A DNA stretch of 64,000 nt from Stromatinia cepivora (taxonomy: Eukaryota; Ascomycota; Leotiomycetes; Helotiales; Sclerotiniaceae), in NCBI GenBank assembly GCA_014898415.1, contig RCTD01000002.1:2976001-3040000 (forward strand), in the 5' to 3' direction. This document shows positions 13,095 through 23,153 of the stretch, one piece after another. Under the pieces are notes generated by a model, which was given only the letters and a program-made list of their open reading frames with translations, did not search any database and was not told the origin of the DNA. A program made the translations under genes and the position numbers. How positions within the stretch are numbered: the first letter of the stretch is position 1; every line of letters begins with the position of its first letter.

Positions 13095-14488
13095 AGGAGG
13101 CCGAGCTGGAGGGATAAAGTATCCTGACAGGTGTGTAGTGGAGCGATAGCAGTGTATTGACTTCTAACTCAGGCACCTGCTAGATACGCAGGGCTTTCCT
13201 TGAAAATGTGTCGAATGCGCAGACAGATGTTTCGACAAATGCGTTTTTGATTGATTAGTGGAAGTGGTAGGTTTGGCAACGAGCGTCTGAAAGTAGGTAT
13301 GTTAGACCGTTTTAAACAGGATGTATTCACTATATACGAACTGTGACGATTCAATAATTGTACGCGGCAGCAAAGGTATTGTAGTGAATCTGTATTTTAT
13401 CCTCATATAAGTGTAGATATGCTATTCTTAGCAAAGTGATGCGGTTTTATGAGTGTTATGTTCCTTTAACGTGTATTATTGTATAGTATCGTTGTCGTCA
13501 CCGTTGGTGAGCGGGGTTTAAAGGGTAAAGAATTTTGATTGTGGGTTCGCAGGCTAAGTGTGCACGGCTGAAGTGTGAGCGGTTGAGTGTATGCTTTAAC
13601 CTATTATGGATTAGTGCCATTCACATTTCTCCTCGAATGTTTCCAACAGTCTTTTTATATCGATTCGTTTTGAACCTTATCAAGATTTTTATATTAAAAC
13701 GAAAGTTCGAAGACTGAACGACAGGAAACTAGCTTTGAATAACTACCGTTTACAAAGTACAGATCAGAGTAATGCATTCTATGGTCTTTTCGGCCAGAGG
13801 GGCTAAACCTGAGCAACCATAAGATCCGCTGCCATGGCGGACGGATGAATAGCTTATGACCTGAAGCTGTCGCTGCGGTCTCTCTCTACGATGATTACAC
13901 AGCGAATTGGAAGTCCATCCGTTGGTCCGCTAACGACATAAACACCAGACTCCTACTACCACCAAGCAAGAATTATGCTCTCGATGATAAACCTATCCAA
14001 CCCAGAATGTTTGTCGATACGTCTGAAGCAGTGACCAAGTAGCCCATCAGGGTTGTCTTTATTAACAATTTTATTCGAAAGTATCGAGACCATAGTTTTG
14101 TAATCCTTACCTCTCCAGCATCTCTTAATATCTCACTCTCTTCAACGTCTCTCAATACTTGCTTCCTATCCTTCTCTTATAATAGCTGAAATAGAAATAT
14201 TGTTGAAAAAAAGGTTAGAAATATCTCATTTGACGAGCATTTTTGGATAAGGAATCATCTATTTCTTTCCAAACTTACTGGAACTTCATGATGTATGTAG
14301 TTTGGTTTGAAGCCTCTCATCAAATCATTCTAGTTTCCTTCTTGCTTGGGTACACAGACTTTTCATTTCAATGGGACTCAAAATGGAAGGGCGATAGAGC
14401 GTTGGGAGGGGGGAGGTGTTATTCGTGTATTTGACTTTCTTGACAACGGATATGTGCGAGATCATATACGCAAGTACAAGATAGTTTA
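13095..14488. other. Intergenic, 1.4 kb
   Basis: No supportable gene is present. Open frames under 65 codons occur on both strands without motifs. The right edge is the TA target site of the pogo element. Confidence 0.4.
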
Positions 14489-16339
14489 ACGTGGTTTATC
14501 ACCGGGTCGCCAATATCACCGGGTCGCCACTTTTTATACTATTCAATCACCTCAATTTCAATACGCGATATTTCAACGAATTATCATGGAAATATTATCA
14601 AAAGAAATCTGAATTATCTTAGTTATTGAAGTTATTCATAAATCTAAAAATCTATTAATTATTAAAGCTACAAAATTCTATATAATACCTCGATTTATAC
14701 TATATAATAGAATCAATAGTCGAAGTAATCAAATAGAGATTCGAATGAATAATCATAAGATTATAGAATTAAAAGAAAAGGTGATTGTTCAATATATATT
14801 TGATATAAATTTAAAAGGATTTCTATTTAAATTGAAGAATATAGAAAATATAATGAATTATATTTTTGAATCGAGGGGTGCGAAATGTGTTGGGAAGTTT
14901 TGGGTGTATCAATTTATAAAGTGTTGAATCGAATTAAAAATATATTTTAATTATATTTATGATTTTCAAAAAGCTTTCTATAAAGATCCTAAGTTCATTG
15001 AAGAATGGTTTCGATTGATTGTGAATATATAAACGAAATATAGTATTTTGGATAACGATTTCTACAATTTCAATGAAACAAATTTTATGATAGGGATTAT
15101 ATATATAGTAATAATTGTTATTAGTATCGAGAGATATAGCAGAAGTAAATCAGTACAACCAGGCAATTGAGAATGGGCTACAGTAATAATATGTGGAAAT
15201 AGAGAGGATGAAATTATTCCCCCATTTCTAATAATTCAAGGATAAGTTCATCTCTTTAATTGATATATCAAAATAAATCTTCCTATAGAATAGATTATTA
15301 AATCTATATTTAATGAATGGATAAACAATAAGATAGATTTAGAATAATTGAAATATTTTGATAAGTATATTAAGAATTGAAGAAAGGGCAAATATTGAAT
15401 ATTGGTGCTAAATGGATATAAAAGTTATGAATCAATAGCTTTTCAAGTATATTGCAAAAAGAACGATATTATATATTTATGTTTATCATTGCATTTAAAT
15501 CATTTAATTTAGCTATTTGATATTAGCTGTTTTGATAATCTGAAATATTCATATAATAATCAAATTAATGGATTTATCAAAGTATATATCAAGTATATTT
15601 CGAAGATTGAATTCTTTATAGTTTTTAAAGCTGTATACAAAAAATCAATCATTTTTCAGAATATAAAAGTAGGGTTTTGAGGAACAGGTTTAATTCCATT
15701 TAATCCTGAAGCTGTACTCTCGAAATTAGATATTCGAATTTGTATACCTACTTTTCCCTTTTTCGATCTAGATCAATAGATCTCTCAAACCCTTTGTAAT
15801 CCAATAGAAGCTTTTTTTTAATCAATATTAATTAAATCTCGAATAATTCGTTATCAATTAAGTTCCTTTATATTTATATTCGAAATTGTATTAGTTCTAG
15901 TTAAGGGTATAGAAAGATTAGTTTATGAGAATACACTTTTAAATGTAGAGAATCGTATACTTCGGGCAGCAAATAAAGCACTAAGCAAATATCGATGTGC
16001 GAAAAAAACTCAATTATATTAAGGAGAAATGTTCACTAAATAAGAGATTCTTGATATATTATTTTAGCAAAAGGTTGATATTCAGATTCAATATGATGAG
16101 TATCAAAAAGGGGGGAATTCTAATAGGGAAGTATCTTTTAATTGATGTTATAGTAAATGTGGAAAAACAGGATATAATACAAGAACTTGTCAAAACAATA
16201 TAATAGATCCTAGATTGTTAGATTCTTAATAGTTTTAATCAATTGATTCAATTGTTGTTGAATAATATAGATTTAAAGTGGTTGAATGGTATAAAAAGTG
16301 GCGACCCGGTGATATTGGCGACCCGGTGATAAACCACGT
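14489..16339 (+). mobile_element. Complete but inactive pogo/Fot1 (Flipper-like) transposon, 1851 bp
   Basis: Perfect 50-bp inverted terminal repeats lie at 14489-14538 and 16290-16339, flanked by TA on both sides (14487-14488 and 16340-16341). Each terminal repeat contains a duplicated ATCACCGGGTCGCC. Length, TA target and terminal repeats match the pogo/Fot1 group, and Botrytis Flipper is of similar size. Between the repeats the DNA is very AT-rich while the outermost 50 bp keep their CG content, so the ends may have escaped most of the mutation. Confidence 0.85.
14745..16203 (+). pseudogene. pogo/Fot1 transposase, RIP-destroyed
   Basis: Across the three plus frames one can follow the order of a Fot1-type DDE transposase: a CENP-B-like helix-turn-helix piece (GKFWVYQFIKC, 14889-14925), a DNDFYNFNETNFMIG segment that matches the first catalytic-Asp block, a YESIAFQVYCKKNDI block near 15430, then SCFDNLKYSYN. 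The C-terminus carries a CCHC zinc-knuckle relic (near 16146-16191) in which the second-position Cys and the His are changed to Tyr, each explainable by a single transition. Dozens of TAA/TAG/TGA codons interrupt it. It cannot make a working enzyme. Confidence 0.7.
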
Positions 16340-16829
16340 TAATGAAATCAATTAGTCTTACCAACTCTACTAGCCAATAGGAGTGTTTAAACAAATACCA
16401 AGGGTTTCGCTTTAATACTTGTTATTGGGCACTACTTTCAGGCTTTTGCTAAGACACGTGCGACCGTCCAGGCAATTTCAGCAGTTCCAAATCATAATGG
16501 TTCAGCATCATCAATCATGATACGATATCTCCAACCATCTTACAGTAACCGTGCACTTATATTACCCCAAAACCTTAAAAACGCGTAAATTTCGCGAATT
16601 GAATTTCAACTCTCTTTATTATTTATTCATCAATAATACCACAACGTACTTCCAGAACCTTGAATATTAAAAGGAAACTAACTTTTAAGCATCTTACTCT
16701 ATATTTATATAGCAAAATTATTGGCAAAGCTTTCAATGGCTCTAATCCTTATCGTATCGCAATTGACCTTAATTTCGAAATGCGAATTGTTCGCTATACT
16801 TTACAGTAAGATGCATTACGCAATGAAGG
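16340..16829. other. Spacer between two transposons
   Basis: This is 490 bp of ordinary composition without a gene. A TA-CAGTA motif at 16802-16808 resembles the outer edge of Tc1/mariner terminal repeats and could be the left end of the Tc1 element continued at 23154. The match is only a few bases. Confidence 0.3.
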
Positions 16830-17111
16830 TGTCACGAATCGTGAACCATAGGAGGCTAACCACGTGATACCTCTTATCTCCCACGTCCATTGATGAGCTG
16901 ATCGTCCGTGCACATGCGTTACGATTCATGCGATTTAGTATGGTAAAATGGTGACCCTAATAACACATGCGCACAACCCCGCAGCTTACGAATGGGTATT
17001 TGTATATATATATCTAGTCGCTCCTTACGAGCCATAGTTCTTCAGTTGTAGATTCTAAAGAACATAATTGACCCTGTTTATTCAGCTCTACTACGGCTCT
17101 TGTGCGTCACA
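16830..17111 (+). repeat. 5' LTR, 282 bp
   Basis: It begins TGTCACGAATCGTGA and ends GCGTCACA (TG...CA). A TATA stretch lies at 17003-17012. A palindrome, TCACGA-A-TCGTGA, sits at the outer edge (16832-16844). It appears identical to 22867-23148. Confidence 0.95.
17003..17012 (+). promoter_or_regulatory. Likely TATA box of the retrotransposon promoter
   Basis: A TATATATATA run in the LTR lies about 32-40 nt upstream of AGTTGTAGAT (17044), the sequence that pairs with the primer-binding site. If transcripts start there, the spacing fits a TATA-driven start. Confidence 0.5.
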
Positions 17112-17113
17112 TT

Positions 17114-17123
17114 ATCTACAACT
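17114..17123 (+). other. Primer-binding site, probably self-priming
   Basis: ATCTACAACT starts two bases after the LTR. It does not begin with the TGG expected of a tRNA 3' end. It is the exact reverse complement of AGTTGTAGAT at 17044-17053 inside the LTR, just downstream of the TATA stretch. This is the arrangement known for Tf1, where the first bases of the transcript fold back as primer. Confidence 0.65.
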
Positions 17124-17288
17124 CATTTACAAGCGTCCGGCCATCTGGTGGCCTCCCAAATAATACCTCACTTTAATAATACCTTCTTAGGTGAACTTTT
17201 ACAAACGTTACACCCAGAGGAAGAAGATCTATTCCGACCTAGTCGACGAAGATATAAACACCTTTAGAAGTGTACCATCACTTTCACA

Positions 17289-18836
17289 ATGCAACGAACT
17301 CCTCCTCCCGTACGCTCCGAACCTTCGAAAGCATATTCTGAGGAACCCTCTCCTTCTCCTCAATTATTTCAACAACCCTTCGAAGAAAATATGAATACAG
17401 GATTGGATAACGTTACCATTGGAAGAAAGAAGACTGGTAAAGAGAAGATTCCAGTGCATGAAGCCGATGCTCCCAGCGGTTCAATTGCTCCTTCCGAACC
17501 ACCATTACAACTACAAGATCTCTATGCAATGGTTATGAGTTTGAAAGAGGAGAATCGACAATTGAAAGCTATGGTGACGACGAGCTCTGCAACAGTGCAA
17601 CCTCCTTCTGAGCCCCAAGTGATGCCTACACAGGCATCCAGGTCAACAGCAGTACCTGGGACTCCCCTTATTCCCTCAATCGAAATTCAAGGACCTTCAT
17701 CCAAGCAAACCCGAAGATCCCGAAGTCAGAGGAAGAAAACTTCGATCAGACGACCTGATCACCCGGGGCCCTCCGAGGATTCTCCTTCCCTTTCAGGAAG
17801 TGACGACCCACCTAATAATCAGGGGTCCCCTCACTCAAGAAGCCGACCTAACCGGTCAAGATCGCATTCCCGCGCCAGTCACAACTCGCAGCAAGATGCA
17901 TATGCACCAAAACCCACAAATCTTACTACTAAACTTAGCGATGGTATTGAACCTAAAGCTAGTTTGTGGCAATTATTGGTCATAGAACGACTCGAGCTGT
18001 ATGCTACATCACTTAAGAGTGAAACGCAACGCCGCGCATACGTAATCGACCAAACCGAATCGGAAGCACAAGCACATTGTCATGCTCTTTACGTACGAGT
18101 GCCCCGACTCACGGCACTCGAATTGGTCGAACAGCTTGCAGCGATCTATCGGAACCCGGCCGAAGTCGATGATGCTCGCTCTCAATACGAGATGTGGGTC
18201 ATGCCTAATACGACTCGACATGGCAACTTCCTAGAATGGTATAGGAAGTTCAGATTACTTGCTACCCAAGCGGAGATTACCGACGATAAGGTCCTATTCA
18301 GGGATCTCGAACGGAAGATTTCCGATTTTCTCTCGCGAGCGGTAGCAATACCCATCAAGGATTGCAAGACTACGGAAGAACTCGCGAATATACTCACTAG
18401 AGTAGATCAAAATGAAGTTTCATTACGAGAACGAAACCGATACCGCGTTGGTCGAGAAGCCCCTGTAGCTACTCGCAAACCAACGGCTACTACGAACCCC
18501 TTGCAACCCTCTCGGAGCTCTAACAGCTCAAAATTTGGAACCTCCACGTTCCCGAAACCATTTCCACCCCGGAATACCCCTCCCGGATACACCGGCCCTG
18601 CCGCACCCAATAATTATTCGAACTTCAAACGCTCGTCGCCCTCTCCCTCTCCTGGAGCAGCACGTACGTCGACGCCTCGTATCGATAACCTCAATGAGAT
18701 CGAGACGGTACAAGAAGAAGCAGAAGAATTCGAAGAATATCGGGATGCCGAAGAAGACTTCAGCCCAGAAGCTACAGCTGAAGCCATGCAGAATGCCCGC
18801 TTAGAAGAAGAAAAGCGTTTAAAACCAAACGCTTAG
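17289..18836 (+). CDS. gag: Chromovirus Gag polyprotein, 515 aa
   Basis: This is an intact frame. The N-terminal third is Pro/Ser/Glu-rich with a short coiled coil (LYAMVMSLKEENRQLKAMV, residues about 78-96) and an Arg/Ser-rich basic tract (about residues 140-200). The conserved capsid-like region runs from about 225 to 380 (ELYATSLKSETQRRAYV, then YEMWVMPNTTRHGNFLEWY). No CCHC zinc knuckle is present; the basic tract may serve RNA binding instead. The C-terminal end is Glu-rich. The last codons CGT-TTA-AAA contain a -1 slippery heptamer leading into pol. The product would form the virus-like particle. Confidence 0.9.
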   Translation: MQRTPPPVRSEPSKAYSEEPSPSPQLFQQPFEENMNTGLDNVTIGRKKTGKEKIPVHEADAPSGSIAPSEPPLQLQDLYAMVMSLKEENRQLKAMVTTSSATVQPPSEPQVMPTQASRSTAVPGTPLIPSIEIQGPSSKQTRRSRSQRKKTSIRRPDHPGPSEDSPSLSGSDDPPNNQGSPHSRSRPNRSRSHSRASHNSQQDAYAPKPTNLTTKLSDGIEPKASLWQLLVIERLELYATSLKSETQRRAYVIDQTESEAQAHCHALYVRVPRLTALELVEQLAAIYRNPAEVDDARSQYEMWVMPNTTRHGNFLEWYRKFRLLATQAEITDDKVLFRDLERKISDFLSRAVAIPIKDCKTTEELANILTRVDQNEVSLRERNRYRVGREAPVATRKPTATTNPLQPSRSSNSSKFGTSTFPKPFPPRNTPPGYTGPAAPNNYSNFKRSSPSPSPGAARTSTPRIDNLNEIETVQEEAEEFEEYRDAEEDFSPEATAEAMQNARLEEEKRLKPNA

Positions 18837-21800
18837 ACTCCGTCTCCATCCTAAGCGCTATACGGGATATGAGATTTCTTGATCTAACCAAGCTTATGGG
18901 AGGAGAAGCACTCACCCTCCCCTGCAACCTTTCAAAAAATGGTTACACTTATCGATCAAGAGCACTCATTGACTCTGGAGCAAATGGATTCGCTTTTATT
19001 AATACCACACTCCTTACTTGTTTATTTCCTATGTTCAAACCCAGAATTATGCCGCTTGAAGCTTCAATTGAAGTTAAAGGGTATAATGGTGTGCAAGGCC
19101 ATGCCATTACCCATTTCACATTCCTTAATTTAACGGTCGATGGCCGTGAACAATCTTTTGTCCCTTTCCTTATTACTGAATTAGGGAGTTATAGTGTTAT
19201 TTTAGGTAGACTTTGGTTATCAGAGACTCGAGCGAAGCTCGATTGCTTCAATAAACGTCTTGAATGGCCTAAAGAGAGACCCCGTACCATCTCCTATTCG
19301 AATAATCTCCTCGTTACCCAATCATCCCTTCGCAAACGGAAGATCGATCGATTAGCCCAACAAGATGCTGATCGACGAGATGACCAGCTCGAAGAATATT
19401 GGAATCGAAGAGATTCACAACTGAGCAGATCAATCGCAGTTAGTGATGTACAACAAGAACCTTCAAATATGAACGCAATACAGGCTCTTGTTGAAAAGGA
19501 AGAGGTCCCGATTCCTTTCAAGTTCAATCCACCTCCTTCCCAACCAATCACACCACCACTGCAGATCTACGAATGCCTCCCCCGTATGTCGCCCGAAGTC
19601 CTCGATCTATGCGCACTCAAACCCGATAAGTTCCAATTAGAATGCAAGAGAGATGAACAAACTGAACTCTTTACCATTACTCTGAAAGAACTCGATGATG
19701 TGATAGACTTCCGACGGAACGAACGATATGCGGAAGAGAGAGTGCTGGTTGCCCTGACCGAATTCAAGAATACGAAAGTTCGAGAGAAACTCGATCGAGC
19801 ACTGGCCGAAATCGATTCAGAACCTGAAATACCATCTGAATATCGACAGTATCATCGAGCCTTTTCCAAGCATGAATCAAACATCTTGCCTCCTAACCGA
19901 TCTTATGATCATAAAATCATATTGGAAGGCGAAGGAGAACAAGCCTTGCGCTACAGCCCGCTTTACAAGATGTCCCTGGAACAACTGGAAGTCGTCAAAG
20001 AATATATTACGGATAACCTCAGCAAAGGTTTCATTGAACCCAGTCAAGCCCCTTATGCTGCACCCGTCCTATTCGTCAAGAAACCCAATGGTAGTTTGAG
20101 GTTCTGTATAGACTTCAGATTATTGAATTCCTTGACGCGTAAGGATCGGTATCCCCTCCCTTTGATCGACGAAACGCTTTCTCGGCTTTCCGGTGCTAAG
20201 GTCTTTACCAAACTCGATATTCGTCAAGCTTGACAAGGAAATGCTGTCAATCATTCGATCTCTCAACCATTGGAGAGCGGAACTCGCCGGCTCACCACAT
20301 AAAATCAAGGTTTATACCGACCATAAGGCCCTCGAATATTTCATGACTACCAAGACTCTCAACGCCCGACAAGCTCGCTGGGCAGAAGTTCTAGCCGATT
20401 ATAACTTCATCATTATGTATCGTCCTGGAAAAGATAACCCTCTCGCCGACGCCTTAACCCGTCGGACCGACGAGTTGGACCTCCAGAACCATACCAAGAA
20501 GAAGAATCGCCTCCAGCAGCTTATTAAAGACAACCAAGTTGATACCGAAATCATGAGAAAAGCCTTACGAAAGCACCACCCAGACGAAACAGCGATTACT
20601 AGCATCGATTTGAGTGAAATCGCTCCTCGATTCGACCTAGTTAACCGTATCATCGAAGCAAATAAAACTACAGATAGCTTGCTAGCACTCAGAATGCAAG
20701 CTACCCAAGGTCACAAGCATATATCACTCCAAAATGACCTCTTGCTCTACGATGACCGCCTGGTGGTGCCTGACGTCGATAACCTTCGAACTTACCTGAT
20801 TCGTGAAGCCCATAATTCCGTTTCCACTGCTCATCCTGGTACGAGCAAAACCTACCTCTTATTATCTCAACAATACTACTGGCCCAGAATGCACGATACC
20901 GTAGCCAGATATATACGCAATTGTCACGCCTGCAAACGCAGTTCCGTTCCACACGATCGTACCCCCGGTTTATTGCATCCACTTCCGATTCCTAATCGAG
21001 CATGGCAACATGTCACTATGGACTACTGCAGCTTTAATAAGGATAAATACGGATATGACAACGTTTTAGTCATTATTGATCGATTGACGAAGCAAGCTAT
21101 TTCCATACCTTGTCACAAATCAATCGATGCTCGAGCTCAAGCACAACTATATCTCTACCACGTATATCGATATTATGGTCCCCCTGACACTATAGTATCG
21201 GATCGCGGCCCCCAATTCATATCACAGTTCTGGAAGGAATTCAGCCAAATCCTAGGAACCGATCTCAAACCATCCACTGCTCACCATCCCCAAACCGATG
21301 GTCAAACTGAGATCTATAATCAGTACCTTCAGCAGCGGTTAAGGCCGTTTGTTAGCTACTATCAAGACGATTGGTCAGAATTCCTACCTATGATGGATTA
21401 CGCACAACTTACTCTTCCACACGACTCCTTAGGAGGGCTCACACCCTACGAAACCCTATACGGGCATGCACCGAAACGTGCATGGGAATGGAAGGAAGAC
21501 GCTAGTAACCCAACAGACGATATGAATGTGCGTGATGCCCGCATATACGCAGAACGCAATAGATTAGCTCTCGCGCGAGCGAAAGAAGGCCTATTGCGTG
21601 CCCAAGCCAAGATGTCGAAATCCACGAATGCTCACCGGCGTGAGGTCGATTTCGATATCGGAGATTATGTATGGCTCAATGTGAAGAGTTACCCTACCCA
21701 GAGACCATCCAAGAAGCTGGACTTCCCAATTCAAGGAAGATTCAAGATCATTGGTCGATCTGGGAGCTCTTTTAAGCTCGAACTCCCGACTACGATGAAA

Positions 21801-22202
21801 ATTCATCCTGTTTTCCCTCCAGATCGATTACGCAAGGCATATGACGATCCTCTTCCTGGTCAGATACTCGAACCACCTCCGCCTATTAATATAACTGGTG
21901 ATTCGGAATGGGAAGTGGAGAAGGTCCTAGCAGTAAAGAAAGCACGAAAAACTCTACTATACAGAGTCTCGTGGCTTAATAGCGATACCGATCTTACCTG
22001 GTATCCTGCTTCCGATCTTAAAACATCACCGCACCTCTTGCGCGATTTTCACCTGGCCAATCCAACGTTGCCTGGTCCTCCTAATCGACTAATCGATTGG
22101 ATAAAGCTCTATGAGAGCGGAGAGGATAATTATAATCATATGGATGACGATTCACCCATGAAACCAAGGGAAAGAAAAGTGTTCTTCAATACAGCAGACT
22201 AG
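18782..22202 (+). pseudogene. pol: Chromovirus Pol, RT core deleted and frame broken
   Basis: The -1 frame relative to gag is open from 18782; its first ATG is 18869. Retropepsin shows LIDSGANGF (Asp codon 18971) and ILGRLWL. The N-terminal half of RT follows, ending KLDIRQA at about 20232. The frame then jumps directly to the RNase H/connection segment (DKEML, then [11 protein letters not shown]). The YxDD box, the rest of RT and the start of RNase H are absent, roughly 200 or more residues by comparison with the family, and the join shifts frame. From 20235 the reading is open to 22202: an HHCC zinc finger (20815-20935), integrase with the D, D-35-E triad (codons 21021, 21201, 21309), and a C-terminal chromodomain (about 21895-22080; [28 protein letters not shown]). 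Apart from the deletion no stop is seen. Confidence 0.9.
18818..18866 (+). promoter_or_regulatory. -1 programmed frameshift signal (slippery site plus stem-loop)
   Basis: T-TTA-AAA (18818-18824) lies in the right phase of gag (X XXY YYZ). After a 5-nt spacer, CGCTTAG (18830-18836, which includes the gag stop) pairs perfectly with CTAAGCG (18851-18857). Loop bases TCCGT (18839-18843) can pair with ACGGG (18862-18866) to give an H-type pseudoknot. The -1 frame is open from 18782 straight into pol. Confidence 0.7.
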
Positions 22203-22866
22203 ATGTTATGATTTTATGATGGTGCGTGCGCATACGATCGTGAAAGGATCAAAAACCCATACAAATTCGAGGGAATTTGATCGTATACGCACATGGCCCG
22301 AGCTCTATACAACAGACGAGCTGCCACCACCAAGACAATACGAAGGCAATATATTTCAAAAACTCATGCTTATGATCATTTCAAAAATCATGCAAAAGGA
22401 AGCTTGAACATGGTAAGAACGAAATATGACGTCACCCCTGTCGATTTCGTTCAATTTGGTTAATTTGGTCAATTTGGTCAATTTGGTCGATTAACTTGGT
22501 CGATTTCGGAATTCACCATATTAACCACCCATCATCACTATACCATAATTCAACCTCCTTCCCTTTTCTATTGAAACTTTTTCCTTTCAGAGGTTCCCCA
22601 AATCAAGGAGAATACGAATCAATATTAATTTAACCAATTGATGAACGATTTGGTCGATTTGGTCAATTCATTCGTCATTTTGGTCAATTTGGTCGATTAA
22701 TTTGGTCAATTTGGTCAATTTCCAGTAAATTGACCAAATCAACCAAAATGACCAATCTAATTGATTTAAAGCTCATGAACCTTCACAAAACCTGGTTTCC
22801 GATCAAATAGCAATGGAACAGAGGAGTGAAACGCTCGAGGGCGAGCTTTTCCGAAGGGGGGGGTAG
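22203..22866 (+). repeat. 3' non-coding region with AATTTGGTC arrays and polypurine tract
   Basis: Direct repeats of the 9-mer AATTTGGTC occur at 22450-22510 and 22640-22720. The inverted form (AAATTGACCAAATC) follows at about 22732-22755, so the second array can fold into a long hairpin. A 14-nt inverted repeat with one mismatch flanks 22224-22290. The polypurine tract GAAGGGGGGGGTAG (22853-22866) touches the 3' LTR and would prime plus-strand DNA. Confidence 0.7.
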
Positions 22867-23148
22867 TGTCACGAATCGTGAACCATAGGAGGCTAACCAC
22901 GTGATACCTCTTATCTCCCACGTCCATTGATGAGCTGATCGTCCGTGCACATGCGTTACGATTCATGCGATTTAGTATGGTAAAATGGTGACCCTAATAA
23001 CACATGCGCACAACCCCGCAGCTTACGAATGGGTATTTGTATATATATATCTAGTCGCTCCTTACGAGCCATAGTTCTTCAGTTGTAGATTCTAAAGAAC
23101 ATAATTGACCCTGTTTATTCAGCTCTACTACGGCTCTTGTGCGTCACA
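22867..23148 (+). repeat. 3' LTR, 282 bp
   Basis: It appears identical to the 5' LTR and is followed by the GAAGG target duplication at 23149-23153. Confidence 0.95.
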
Positions 23149-23153
23149 GAAGG

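Larger units (their letters stand above)
16830..23148 (+). mobile_element. Young Ty3/gypsy chromovirus, 6.3 kb, internally deleted
   Basis: The two 282-bp LTRs look identical by eye, and the element is flanked by the 5-bp target duplication GAAGG (16825-16829 and 23149-23153). The order is LTR, primer-binding site, gag, pol (protease, RT, RNase H, integrase, chromodomain), polypurine tract, LTR. That order, with a C-terminal chromodomain, defines a chromovirus. It shows no RIP, in contrast to the copy at 2793-4170. An internal deletion removes the RT core, so it is non-autonomous. Confidence 0.95.

Noticed and set aside
17191..17394. Separate small gene upstream of gag
   Set aside because: It overlaps the leader and the gag start in another frame and has no recognisable domain.
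22216..22407. Third retrotransposon protein after pol
   Set aside because: 63 codons, overlaps an inverted repeat, no motif; more likely 3' non-coding sequence.
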